Source: Bacillota bacterium | Lineage (GTDB): Bacteria > Bacillota > Sulfobacillia > Sulfobacillales > Sulfobacillaceae | Assembly (NCBI GenBank): GCA_021820965.1 | Contig: JAKACZ010000006.1 | Coordinates: 1 to 64,000 of the forward strand | DNA length: 64,000 bases | Direction of reading: 5' to 3' | Notes under the pieces: model-generated | The model's database searches: none | What the model saw: the letters and a program-made list of their open reading frames with translations, nothing else | What the model was told of the DNA's origin: nothing | Part shown: piece after piece, positions 44,262-54,348 of the stretch | Numbering within the stretch: the stretch's first letter is position 1 | Layout: the number at the start of each line of letters is the position of its first letter | Program-made: the position numbers and the translations under genes

Positions 44262-46310
44262 CTATGCCTTCACGCCCAACTTGTCGAGTATGAAGGCATA
44301 TTTTTCGGCTTCGTCAACCAGGTGTGCCAGGCGGCCGGACGAGCCGAAGTGGCCAGAGCCCATGTGAGTCTTCAGCACCAGTTGATTGTTGTCCGTTTTG
44401 GTAGCCCGTAAACGAGCCACCCATTTGGCGGGTTCAAAATATCCAACCCGAGGGTCGTTCAGTCCGGCGGTGACAAACATGTGCGGGTGCTCCTTCGCTG
44501 TCACGTTGTCATAGGGACTGTACGACTTCATGTAGCTGTACTGCTCTGGGTTGGCCGGATTGCCCCATTCATCCCACTCCAATGAGGTCAACGGGATGGA
44601 TGCATCCATCATGGAGTTAATCACGTCGACAAAGGGAACGCCGGGGGCTGCGACGCGAAACAGGTCTGGGCGCATGTTGAGGACGGCACCCATGAGCAAA
44701 CCACCTGCACTGAGGCCCTCGATGGCGAACAGGTCCGGTGTCGTGAAGCCCTCGTCAATCAAATGCTCGGCAACGCTGAGAAAGTCGGTGAAGGTATTGC
44801 GCTTGGTCAGCACCTTTCCGTCTTGGTACCAGCCAAAGCCCATCTCGGAACCGCCCCGAATGTGGGCTATCGCATAGATGACGCCGCGATCCAGGAGAGG
44901 AAGCAACTCAGGGATGAATTCGGGGTCAGAATTGGCTCCATACGAGCCATAGCCATAGAGTATGGTGGGCGCTGGTGTCTCGCTCCACACTTCTCTCTTG
45001 GCCACCAACGATACCGGTATTTTGGCCCCATCCTTGGCTGTGACCCATCGTTGCTTTTGCTGGTATTGGGATGGGTCGTAGAGCCGGACAGCATCCTGTG
45101 CCAATACGATGGAGCGGCCCGAACGGATCTCCACAGCGATTTGCGTTCGAGGCGTCACCATCGATTGATACTCGAGCAGCACGTCCGGCGCATCATACGC
45201 TAGATTGTCGCTTGGCGCCACGGAATAAATGGGCTCGTCCCAGGGCAACCGCTGAAGCTTTTCCGCTTGATAGAGCCAGATTTGGCTCAAGCCACCTTCC
45301 CTTCCGGCAATCACCAGGCCGTCGCCAAAGGGCAGCACGAGCTGCCAATATCGTTCTGGCGCATAGGGAATCACCGGGCGTGCTAGGGCAGGGTCGGGGT
45401 TGTCCAGAGGGACCGCTAGCAGTTGAAAGTTTTCGGCGCCTTCATTGGTCAAGATGAGCAACTGATCATTCCAATGCTCCAACGAGTACAAGACGTTGGG
45501 GCTGCGCGGGGTAAATAGCCGAAGCGGAGCGTCCGGCTCACCCAGGGCCAGGTATCGGACTTCGGAGGACGACTTGCTGCGCGACGTCAAGAACAGGTAC
45601 TCGTGGCTTCGCGAGGGCGCCAAATCCAACTCGAAAGTGATGTCGCTTTCTTCATACAGGAGAATGTCTGTGCTGTCCGCCAAGCGCCGTCGGTGAAGCC
45701 GACAGGGTCTTTGCGCGGCATCCACTCCCAGGTAGTAGATATCGTTCCCGGACTTGTCCCAAGTGGCGCTGCCACAGATAAAGACGTCCTGCACCGGCTC
45801 CCCAACAAAGCGGCCGGTTGCGATCTCCTTCACGTGAAGCGTATAACGGTCGGTGCCGTCATGATTCTCCAAGTAGAGAACACGGAGGTCGTCGGGGCTG
45901 ACTTGGACGTCGCTAACATCCATGTACTGACCGGCGTTTGCCAGGGCGTTCGTATCCAACACCACCTCCTCCGGAGCCCTGCCCAGGTCAGCGCGACTTT
46001 TGGCTTGCTTGCGGTAATAGGTACGGTATTCCTGCCCCGGATTGACGCGCCAGTAGTAGTAATACGCGCCGTGTTGCGCCGGCGGCCCCGCCTCCGTTTC
46101 GGGAATCCGGTCGACCATGTCACGGTACAGTGTGTCTCGGCGCGCGGCCAACGGGGTCATCACTTGGTCAAAGTAGTAGTTTTCTGCTTCAAGATAGGCT
46201 ATGACTTCTGGATTGCTGCGGTCTCGAAGCCAGTAATAGTCATCCGGGCGAGTGTCTCCGTGCAGCGTATGCGGGTGCGGTTTCTTGGGAGCTTTAGGGG
46301 GGATAGGCAT
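44262..46310 (-). CDS. Prolyl oligopeptidase family serine peptidase (oligopeptidase B-like)
   Basis: 682 residues, AAGGAGG before ATG 46310. An N-terminal seven-blade propeller (about residues 70-400) is followed by an alpha/beta-hydrolase domain. Catalytic Ser in GLSAGGLLMG, Asp in NDPRVGYFEPAKW and His in GSGHFGSSGR are all present. The N-terminus RPDDYYWLRDR and the length are typical of oligopeptidase B (PtrB), which cleaves short peptides after basic residues. Cytoplasmic, monocistronic. Confidence 0.92.
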   Translation of the reverse strand: MPIPPKAPKKPHPHTLHGDTRPDDYYWLRDRSNPEVIAYLEAENYYFDQVMTPLAARRDTLYRDMVDRIPETEAGPPAQHGAYYYYWRVNPGQEYRTYYRKQAKSRADLGRAPEEVVLDTNALANAGQYMDVSDVQVSPDDLRVLYLENHDGTDRYTLHVKEIATGRFVGEPVQDVFICGSATWDKSGNDIYYLGVDAAQRPCRLHRRRLADSTDILLYEESDITFELDLAPSRSHEYLFLTSRSKSSSEVRYLALGEPDAPLRLFTPRSPNVLYSLEHWNDQLLILTNEGAENFQLLAVPLDNPDPALARPVIPYAPERYWQLVLPFGDGLVIAGREGGLSQIWLYQAEKLQRLPWDEPIYSVAPSDNLAYDAPDVLLEYQSMVTPRTQIAVEIRSGRSIVLAQDAVRLYDPSQYQQKQRWVTAKDGAKIPVSLVAKREVWSETPAPTILYGYGSYGANSDPEFIPELLPLLDRGVIYAIAHIRGGSEMGFGWYQDGKVLTKRNTFTDFLSVAEHLIDEGFTTPDLFAIEGLSAGGLLMGAVLNMRPDLFRVAAPGVPFVDVINSMMDASIPLTSLEWDEWGNPANPEQYSYMKSYSPYDNVTAKEHPHMFVTAGLNDPRVGYFEPAKWVARLRATKTDNNQLVLKTHMGSGHFGSSGRLAHLVDEAEKYAFILDKLGVKA

Positions 46311-46528
46311 TATGTTCCTCCTTATCTGACTGCTTGTCTCATTATACGGAGTTCCGCGAAAGTATTGGAAACAGAACTTATTTCAACCGGTGGGCGCACA
46401 CACATGGGACCTTCCGGCACATTCGGGGCGCATGCCGAACAGGATTTTCTACAGCAATCGCGAATCTCTTCCGCAACCAATTCACCCTAACGGTGGTAGC
46501 ACATCGTGAGTCTCGGGAGGAATCGCGA

Positions 46529-46858
46529 ATGGATGTTCAGCAGACCCTGCGCCAATATGAGCAAGCGGCCAACAGCAGAGATTTCGATCACGTGGCACCC
46601 ATGGTCGCCGACCATGCGGTCTATTGGTTCAGTGATGGGGAGTTTGAGGGCCTCGATGCGATTCGCGGAGCCTTCGAGATGACGTGGAATACCATTGAGC
46701 AAGAACGATACGCCATCGAAGACGTCCAATGGGTCGTCGTCGGAGACCAAGCGGCCGTGTGCATCTACCAGTTTCGCTCCGAGGGTGTCGTGCGGGGGCG
46801 CCCGTTTTTGGCAGTCGGTCGGGGCACGAATGTCTTCGCTCTAATCGACGGCCGATGA
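46529..46858 (+). CDS. SnoaL/DUF4440-like protein truncated by a nonsense codon
   Basis: 109 residues; ATG 46529 has GGGAGGAAT upstream. NTF2-like fold: RQYEQAANSRDFDHVAPMVADHAVYWFSDG, then YQFRSEG and GRGTNVFALIDGR. Relatives continue DGRWxIVxxH; here the codon after DGR is TGA and the following codons read KIV, so a Trp codon (TGG) has probably mutated to stop. The product would lack its last strand. Confidence 0.65.
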   Translation: MDVQQTLRQYEQAANSRDFDHVAPMVADHAVYWFSDGEFEGLDAIRGAFEMTWNTIEQERYAIEDVQWVVVGDQAAVCIYQFRSEGVVRGRPFLAVGRGTNVFALIDGR

Positions 46859-46912
46859 AAAATCGTTCGACCTGTGCAATTTAATAAATTAAAGAGGTGA
46901 AGCCCGTCGAAA

Positions 46913-48417
46913 TTAGGCTACCCATTCGAGCGCGATCCTTTGATCGGTACACCAGGCGGTGAGACCTTGGTTGTGATTCAGCGTGGTGACCGTGGCTAAA
47001 GCCACGGAGCCGGACGGTGACCAACTCATGCCTTGGTGTTTTTGGCGGCTGGCAACACAGAGATCATTGGCCTTTTCGCCCCGATTACTCGAGTTGCGCA
47101 GATGCAGAGCGTTTCGTAACGCGTAGCAGGGGATGTAGGCGCGATTGCGTTCAAAATACCCGATCAGTTTGTCGACCGATTGCCCGGGTTTGAGCTTCTT
47201 CTCCGGGATGGCGCGCAGGTAGGCAATGGCCGCGTCGACGCGACCGAGCCAGAGGAGCGGGAGGAGCTCGGCCAATACCGCATTGCGAATTTTGGATCCA
47301 CGCAGCGCTAAGCTTAATTCCACCTTGCACTTTTCGTTCAGATGATACCAATCCAAGAGAATCCGAAGCGGGAGCCACCCTGCCAGTCGATGGAGAATCG
47401 CCGCATGTAACGTCCGTGCCCCATCGACGAAGAATTGCACGTAATAATCCGAGAGCATCTCATGGTGTAGAAGAAAGGCAATCAGGAGGCGCAAGACGGC
47501 CTCGGTGCCGAGGCCGTTGATCAGGTACCGCCCGTGCTGGGGGGATTCCACATGCGCAATCGTATGATGCACATATTCGCGCCCCTCTTTCGCCGGAGTG
47601 CCTGGGGCGCGCCCTGAGGGCTTCTGCTTTTTCACCCCCACGTCGTCAATGGAGACATTGATCGCGTGGTCCGGGTCTTCATAGAAAGCTGTGGCGGCTT
47701 CGGCCTCAATGCGAAAATTCTCCCTCTGATCGCGATTGTAGCGCGTCATCGCTTGGGCGACCATGGTCTGCGGCAGGCGAATCGCTACGTCCACCTCCTT
47801 CGGCGGAGCCGCGGTAGCCGGCTGCCCTTCCGGTGTAAATCCCGCGCCTGCGAATACATGGGTAGCCCACTGATCGAACGTGGTCTGCATGGTGCTTCCC
47901 TCCCGCTCGACTACCTCCGCCGCCGTTCGCACCGGGGTTCCGGTGTCCGCTGCTTCATGCCGAATACGATTCAGCAGCGTGACCGCCGGGCGATAGGCCA
48001 TGTGACTGGCCATCTGTAATAAGAGCTCACGCACGCCGAGCGTTCGGTACCACTCACGCGGCCCTAGGGCCGCGAAGACTTGCGTGGCCGTGCCCCACTT
48101 CTCGCCGGTCTTGTCGATGACGGTGTGGGTCCGGAAGGTGAACCGGCCGACTTCTCCGTCGACGGCATAAGCGTGCTCATTTGGCGTGACCACTCCGCCA
48201 TCAGTTCCTCCCGCAGTGCGGGCTTTTTTTTTGAGAGTTCCTCTAAATAGGTGCTAATCGTCGCCAGTATGACATCGCGGTTGACCCGTAGGATCTCCTG
48301 CTCGACATTATCGATAATCATCGGCCCATCCTCGGGCATCTCGACGTTCACATTGACGGGGTGAACTTTTGTGTGTCCGGTATTATCCTGAATCGTGATT
48401 TGAATGCGCAGGTTCAT
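46913..48417 (-). CDS. DDE-type transposase (ISKra4/ISLre2-like), two frames joined by a -1 frameshift
   Basis: The first frame starts at ATG 48417 (MNLRIQITIQD) and contains EELSKKKPALREEL. The main frame runs to 46913 with FFVDGARTLH, RILLDWYHLNEKC, and the C-terminal HQGMSWSPSGSVALATV block. Joining needs a -1 slip at an A9 run (48224-48232, minus strand), which contains A-AAA-AAG and is followed at once by the hairpin CCCGC-ACT-GCGGG. This fits programmed frameshifting; a simple indel is the alternative. Confidence 0.75.
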
Positions 48418-49174
48418 TGCGACCCACCTCCCCTTTGACCATAGCGGTCGGGAAGTGCCATGTCCAGCCCTTGTGAATCAATTTAGAGGCTCTTGCTCAT
48501 TGACTGGTATCGGTGCCGAAGGTCAGGTGACTTCAGTATGGCCAGTCTCACGTGGCGGGCGACGAATCCTGCGAATAATCTCGGCTAAGCCGCAAACCGC
48601 GGGCCGTCCGGCGATCGGATCCCGGAGGCTCACCCAACCGACGCTGGGACGTGCTTTAGTGTAGTGAATATTGCACAGGTCGAAATCGTTCACGAGCACT
48701 TGAGTCGCGCGGCGAATCGCCGAGATGACGGATAATCGACCGTGTTGGCGCTCGCGTTGTCCAACGGCTCGGGTGCGCAGCGGCCCTAATGGGGACGCAA
48801 CTCATTAAGGAGTCGGCGCCCCGAGGCGCATGTTGAATCGTGATCATCGTGACTTACCCCACCTTCTGCCCCCCCGGTGCGCAATCCATGGCCAATCGCC
48901 ATCAGGCGACACGTTGCCCATCTCACGGACCATTCGGTAAGACACGGGCATAGATTCCTGCCCCGGTCATGGCAGGCCACAGATGCTGTGCCGAGTGCCT
49001 GTCTACGAGATGAAGAGTGGTCCGACTTGATCTGCGCAATAGTGCGTATGATGAATCAAGGATTATCGTGTCACTAACGGCTCGGGCTCGGCGAGACCGG
49101 GGTGGGCTCGCCGGATGAGCGTGACCTATTGGGGGTTCGGTTGCACAGATGGAGATGCTGTTCACGATAGCTGG
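48418..49174. other. Non-coding stretch
   Basis: No supported gene. Short opposed frames lack ribosome binding sites. IS termini may be here, but I could not pair any. Confidence 0.4.
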
Positions 49175-50530
49175 TCAGCGGTCTTGAGCAAGAGCCAGTC
49201 CGGCGCTGTGCCACATCGCTAAAATAGGTTCTGCGCTGGCGCTATCGTCCGCTGCGACTTCCGCGACCACCCGAGCACCCGCGGCCAAGTGGCGCCATGC
49301 CAATTCGGGATAGCCGCTTCGTTGGGTTTCGAGCAGTTGCCCCCATAGCATCTTGACATTGTGAATGGCTTCAAACGGCCCAGCATGGGTGAGCGCTACC
49401 TCCATCAACGTGCGAGCGATGTCTATCGCATCAACCCCTGCTAGGAGCATGCCGGCCGTCGCCTCCATCGCGGCGAGACCGCTGCCATCATTGGTGACGA
49501 TGTCCCGCAGCTCATCAGGGGTGCGACCTCTCGGCCGGGGTTGAGGGACCGATCGCCACGTCGATCGACGTTCCTTTTGACGGCGGGTCCGCTGGCCCAC
49601 CAGAGCGGCCTCCATGGCGAGTGCCTGCACCTGGGAGTCTATCGTTGGATCATGGAGCAGGTCGAGCACGCAATGGATGCCTGTGACTGCATGAGCGTCA
49701 AACCTGGACCGGCGAAGCATCTCTGCTCCCGTCAGGGCAATGACCTCCACCCGCGGTAGTCCGGCCATTGCGTGCAACAGGCGGGGTTCGTCGCCATAGT
49801 CTGCGTGCACGAGCGCTTCGACCGCAGACTCGATGTCGGACGCCTGGCCGGGCCGCCCGGCTGCACCGAACAGGACGGGTGAATTCTCGGTCTTCCGGAC
49901 GTCGGGTCGGCTCGCCAGATATTGCACAGCCGCCCGCAACAACGGTTCGGACCAGTCCCAGCCGTCGGTGTCGTCCATCAGTTGGGCTGCACGGTGCACG
50001 ATGAGCAGTCGGTGCTCGTTCTCGTGGACTTGCCGCAACGCCACTTCCGTCAGCAATCGGCGCACTTCCATTCGACTATCGGTTTTCAATAGTCCCACGA
50101 GCCTATGCTCGGACAGAAGGGCCTGTTCGCCTGACTCGATACTGGTGCGCAGTTGGGTAAGACTGGCCTCAACGGTGGACTCGGTGATTGGGCTCATGTC
50201 CATGAGTAGATAGGGGCCGTAATTGGGCTGGTGCAAAAGGTCGACGACGTAGGCGGCAGTTTGCAATAAGGCCAGATTGCGAAAGGGACGAGTTAGGATG
50301 GATGCGGCACGCAGCATGGGGCCTCCGTTGAACGTCCCATGACCAATGAACGGACCATGATGGTCCACGTAGCGCGCAGACGCCAATGCCATGACGAGGT
50401 GAATGGCGGAATCATCGCGTCCCCCCGCGTACTGCCCGTGCAGCCACTTACCGACGTCGGTCACCTCTAATTGTTCAATTTGCTTGAGCTCACGGTCAAT
50501 GGAATCGGGCCATAGATATTCACGATGCAT
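49175..50530 (-). CDS. Hypothetical helical protein, 451 residues
   Basis: ATG 50530 follows ACAGGAGG. The sequence is almost entirely helical, with no signal peptide or membrane span; repeated segments such as EALVHADYGDEPRLLHAMAGL suggest an alpha-solenoid. I do not recognise a family. It is flanked by IS debris on both sides and has no operon partner. Confidence 0.65.
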   Translation of the reverse strand: MHREYLWPDSIDRELKQIEQLEVTDVGKWLHGQYAGGRDDSAIHLVMALASARYVDHHGPFIGHGTFNGGPMLRAASILTRPFRNLALLQTAAYVVDLLHQPNYGPYLLMDMSPITESTVEASLTQLRTSIESGEQALLSEHRLVGLLKTDSRMEVRRLLTEVALRQVHENEHRLLIVHRAAQLMDDTDGWDWSEPLLRAAVQYLASRPDVRKTENSPVLFGAAGRPGQASDIESAVEALVHADYGDEPRLLHAMAGLPRVEVIALTGAEMLRRSRFDAHAVTGIHCVLDLLHDPTIDSQVQALAMEAALVGQRTRRQKERRSTWRSVPQPRPRGRTPDELRDIVTNDGSGLAAMEATAGMLLAGVDAIDIARTLMEVALTHAGPFEAIHNVKMLWGQLLETQRSGYPELAWRHLAAGARVVAEVAADDSASAEPILAMWHSAGLALAQDR

Positions 50531-50972
50531 GACGAATTCCTCCTGTCTCTGTACGTCGCTTGCATCGTAGCGTCCTCCGCGCCGGGCGGGAATGCTACAT
50601 GAGTCTGAGTCCCTATGAGACTTTGGGCGTAGTGCGGCACGGACTTCCCCCGTTCAACCAAGATCGACCTTCCGGAAGTACTGGTTGGTGATTCCGCCGC
50701 ATCGTGGCCCAGTTGTGTGAACCCGTGGCTGCCGGTGATCTAGTGCAGGAGCGCTCAATTACTATGTCGAAGTAGTTCTCCTAGCTACACAACGTCCGTT
50801 GGTGTGGGGATCTTCGTGCTTCCGGGATGACTTGCCGACGCTCTCACGGGAGGTTGAAAATGAATCCCACTGATCCACGCTACATCCGTGAGCGTCAAAC
50901 TCCCCCCCACCTACTCGGAGCGCTTTTAGTCTCCCATAATACCCCTAGATTCTGTGAAAGGGGTTTTCCATC

Positions 50973-51086
50973 ATGAGCCAGAAAGAACGTGAAGAACTGC
51001 GCCAGCTGTGGGCGGGGTTAGTGGTCGAATTTCGGGCTAGGAGACTTTTCATAAAGTCTCAACGCAAGGTACTTGTTCAACTATAG
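50973..51086 (+). pseudogene. IS66-type TnpA fragment
   Basis: 37 codons: SQKEREELRQLWAGLVVEFRA matches the N-terminus of IS66-family accessory proteins, which normally continue SGxSxxxWCRE. After ARR the similarity stops and a stop codon follows. Confidence 0.5.
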
Positions 51087-51215
51087 TGGGAACCGGGTGC
51101 CGTTACCGACGCTGAAGGGCAGACAATGCCCGGGATTCGGCGGGCGCCGAATCCCGAGTGGCGGAGGGGCGGATACTAGAGAAAGAACTAAATCACTGCG
51201 CTGTCGGCGTCATCG

Positions 51216-51533
51216 TCAGGCGGCACTCGCTGCGCTGCGGTTCCAGGCTTGATGGTGAGCCACAATGGCGCCGATGGCCAAGCGGGCCACCCACAGATAC
51301 GGTCGGCGGTGGCCCGCCCGTTTCACCCCATCCTGCGTCCATAAACTAAACCCGCGTTCCATCCCGGTCCGTTCGGCATACAAGGCTTGCCAGGCGGGCG
51401 TGCCATAGGGCACGCCGCTATCGGCATAGCGGGATTCCCGGCTCCTTTGAGGTCGGACGGCGCTGCGGTACTTTGGGGGCACCACAGCAGGCCTTTCCAG
51501 GCGACCATACCGAATCGCCGCGAAAAAGTCCAA
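51216..51533 (-). pseudogene. Transposase C-terminal fragment
   Basis: The C-terminal part, AERTGMERGFSLWTQDGVKRAGHRRPYLW then LAIGAIVAHHQAW, resembles the region around and after the catalytic Glu of DDE transposases (ERxxxER). There is no start or N-terminal domain. Confidence 0.45.
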
Positions 51534-51744
51534 TCGGCCGCGCGACCGAGGACATCGGATCGAGGGGGGTATCCTGTTCTGCGGGAAACGGGGTCAATCA
51601 GCCCGCGCGGCCGGGGGACCGACCAATCCAGCGGTGGTCGGGGTGAGTCTGGCTCTGATCCGGAGGCCTCGGCGGCCTTTTCATGGGATTCATGTCGTGA
51701 TTCGCAATGCCAATGCCGAGGCCTTTTTGGACGGCACGTACCAC

Positions 51745-51760
51745 GGGCGCGGACGCGCCC
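51745..51760. repeat. GC-rich palindrome, copy 1
   Basis: GGGCGC-GGAC-GCGCCC forms a 6-bp stem with a 4-base loop. The surrounding 23 bases (from TACCAC) are repeated at 52119. REP-like. Confidence 0.5.
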
Positions 51761-52123
51761 GCCAACCCCTGTACTTTGTGGGATATGGCTATCGATATAA
51801 TCGGCGCCGTGTTTAGGGGCCCATCCCCACCCCTACGGAACGGAGCCCGGTAGGCCCAACGAATCGGGCCATCAAGCGTGGGAGGTCGGCTCGGTTTCGT
51901 GCCGAGGGGGCCAAGAAAGGTCATGCTTTTTCATAATGTTTCGTTCGGTTGTATACCCGTGTCATACAATCGACAAAATTACGCCGGAAAACGGGGCGAA
52001 TTGCTCTACAACAAATCCTTCAGATCCGGCGTGTATATGTTTCTCCTCCGATGTTATCCGACTGACGATGTGCCCATGTATGCGCTTTTTGGGGGGGAAG
52101 GCTGATGCTCAAATGCATACCAC

Positions 52124-52139
52124 GGGCGCGGACGCGCCC
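52124..52139. repeat. GC-rich palindrome, copy 2
   Basis: Same palindrome and flank as at 51745, 379 bp apart in direct orientation. Confidence 0.5.
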
Positions 52140-52355
52140 GGCCCCCTCTCTGCCTTGTTTACGTATCGATCTCACCGTCGATTTCTGGGGCCCGCATTGC
52201 GGAGCGGCTCCTCGTCGCGTGTGTGGTCAGCACGCCGTGTCCTTATACGGGTGTTGTAAGGCCGGGCATCATCGCGGGGCCGGGGCATGGCCTGTCATGG
52301 AGCGGCAATCGTTCCTGGGAACTGGCCAAAGTTTGGGGATAAAATCTCGCCCCAA

Positions 52356-52372
52356 ATGACACTTAGTGTCAT
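52356..52372. repeat. 17-bp perfect dyad
   Basis: ATGACAC-TTA-GTGTCAT, a 7-bp arm on each side. It could be an operator or an IS tip; no adjacent regulator is seen. Confidence 0.35.
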
Positions 52373-52655
52373 CTGGCTATGGGTTAGTGGGTGGATCGCT
52401 GTGCGCTATCTTTTCATGTTTCAGCAGATTTAAACCAGCGACCTATGCGTCGACGACAGTCACTGCGTGACACGTTTGGGTTGATCTGACGACACCCCAC
52501 GTTCAGCGATGACCCGGGAAACCCAGATCATCCCATTAATGGCGGCGTCTGGTGTTACAAACTGTCGAGAGGCGGAACCCGCACACGCGGATTTCTAGCG
52601 GATTGTACCGTCCGATATAATGTGAGTGTTCATGGTGATCGAGGGAGTTGTTAGG

Positions 52656-52937
52656 ATGATGATGCATCCGGTTCTGGCACATCCGGGACGGTGGCGCAAA
52701 AATCGCGTAGAACTGTGGCAGAGATGGGCATCGCTACCCAAGGTCAGACTGGCAGCCGTCTTTGCAGCGTCAAACACGGCATGGATTGTCGAGCAGTCAT
52801 GGCACTTCGCGTTGCTTAAGGAGGGGCTGATTGGATTATCTGCCATCGTGGATCTCATCCTCGTCCTTTCACTTGCTGGCGTGATTCAGTGGACCGAGCG
52901 CCCTCCGCGTCTTCCATTATCAGAGCAAGAGCGATAA
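52656..52937 (+). CDS. Small membrane protein, 93 residues
   Basis: A TATAAT box (52616-52621) lies upstream, and GAGGGAG precedes the ATG triplet at 52656. The product has one clear hydrophobic helix (IGLSAIVDLILVLSLAGVI) and a weaker one (VRLAAVFAASNTAWIV), with basic residues at the N-terminus. No family is recognised. Confidence 0.45.
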   Translation: MMMHPVLAHPGRWRKNRVELWQRWASLPKVRLAAVFAASNTAWIVEQSWHFALLKEGLIGLSAIVDLILVLSLAGVIQWTERPPRLPLSEQER

Positions 52938-53520
52938 GCCCGAACCTTGGGAAGGGATTGGCCCGCAAACCAACCTATTGCCGAGGATTGGTGAACGATT
53001 CGGGGTGCCTTGTAACAAGCGAGTATCGCAACCAGTGCGGAAGTGGATTCTACAAGAGGGGGAATACTGGCAGAGAAGCGTTGCTACTCCGAATTCTTGC
53101 GATGTATGCGTATCCATCATTAAGATGGCGCTATAGCCAATGTTTGGATCGACAGGCCTCGAAGCGAAAAATATGGCGCACCATGATACCGAGATTCAGG
53201 AAGGCTCAGCCTCGGTTGTTCTATCACGACGCACCTCCCGAGTCGCGTCCAGCATGGACGGTTGTGGTAGCAGCCAAGATGGCAGCCGGGTCGCCCGATG
53301 TGCCTTTCTTTGCACGCATGTTCAGGCTCCAATAGGCATTTCTGTTATCCTAGACTAGTTGTACTATGCGGATTCACCACATCCCCGGGTGGTGCAACGT
53401 GCGGGCGTTCGCAGAGAGCTTATGGGCGCCTTGCCGAGGCGATGAAGTTCTTGGAATCTGCAGGATTTTCTCGACACGACTCGAATTGTGTGTGGAGAGA
53501 CAGTGATTGGGAGGCGAACT
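52938..53520. other. Non-coding stretch upstream of the BrxL operon
   Basis: No supported gene. The frame at 52889-53335 overlaps the preceding gene and lacks a ribosome binding site. The operon promoter presumably lies here, but I cannot single it out. Confidence 0.35.
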
Positions 53521-54348
53521 ATGGAGCACAATGTGGTAGATTCGACGAGTCAGGATGCCGTTCGCGGCGTGGCGGAATTCGAACGCGTCATGGCGCCCAG
53601 CATCAGAGAACTGGCCAAGACGCTCGATAGGCTGGGCCGTCTCAAAAAGGTGGGTCAGCAGGCGGACCTGCTGAACTTGCTCGACCTGCGAAAACAATTG
53701 GAAGAGATCCGCCGTTTGGGCGCAGAGATTGGGGAGGTGGCAGAGGGGCTGGTGCGCCAAGCGGCCGACATTGCGGTGGCCCCGACCGACCGTGAACAAA
53801 CGGAGTGGTGGGAACGCTTCCGGCAATCTTTTCACGCCGGCTATCCCCCGGTTGAAGGGGAATACCCGACGTTTCAAGTGTTTCCGGTCGAGATTCGGGT
53901 CGATTTGGCCAATGAATTAGTGATGATCAACAATCGTACGGTGCGGGTTCTGCATCCGGGAGCCGTCGCAACCTTGGTAGAAAAGGAATGGGACCGGCTT
54001 AACAAGGAACGCTTTAATGCCGCCTCTTTTGCTAAGGCCTTGGTTCGGGCATACAACCTCCTTATGTTGGAGGTCGCGAACAATGCACGGGGCCGCAAGG
54101 CTGGCGCTTCGGTTCCGCTCCGCTTGTTGCATCAAACCCTGGCACTCCGCTTGGGGTCCAGTGGTTATCCCTTAAACCAGTTCGCCTTTGATGTCTATCG
54201 GCTGCGCAGATCACCCCATCTTATCATCGAGGGGCGTCGGTTGGAGTTCGGATCGACGCGAGACCGCGGCATTGTGATCACCCATCCAGACGGTCACCAA
54301 GAGAAGTTGGGATCGTTGGAACTAGTCGATGAGGGTGGGTGGTCATGA
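53521..54348 (+). CDS. First gene of a BrxL-containing operon, unknown
   Basis: 275 residues; ATG 53521 follows GGGAGGCGAACT. N-terminal residues about 20-75 form a Leu-rich coiled coil (ELAKTLDRLGRLKK, LLDLRKQLEEIRRLGAEIGEVAE). The rest (about 85-275) is a globular domain containing PTFQVFPVEIRVDLANELVMI and LVRAYNLLMLEVA. No family is recognised. It overlaps the downstream ATPase gene by ATGA. Position and coiled coil suggest a scaffold or sensor subunit. Confidence 0.65.
   Translation: MEHNVVDSTSQDAVRGVAEFERVMAPSIRELAKTLDRLGRLKKVGQQADLLNLLDLRKQLEEIRRLGAEIGEVAEGLVRQAADIAVAPTDREQTEWWERFRQSFHAGYPPVEGEYPTFQVFPVEIRVDLANELVMINNRTVRVLHPGAVATLVEKEWDRLNKERFNAASFAKALVRAYNLLMLEVANNARGRKAGASVPLRLLHQTLALRLGSSGYPLNQFAFDVYRLRRSPHLIIEGRRLEFGSTRDRGIVITHPDGHQEKLGSLELVDEGGWS

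Larger units (their letters stand above)
50531..52615. other. IS graveyard
   Basis: About 2 kb with no intact gene. It contains an IS66-type TnpA fragment, a transposase C-terminal fragment, two copies of a GC-rich palindrome and a short perfect dyad, each listed separately. Confidence 0.55.

Noticed and set aside
52889-53335. 148-codon frame upstream of the BrxL operon
   Set aside because: Overlaps the small membrane protein gene, composition is not protein-like and there is no ribosome binding site.
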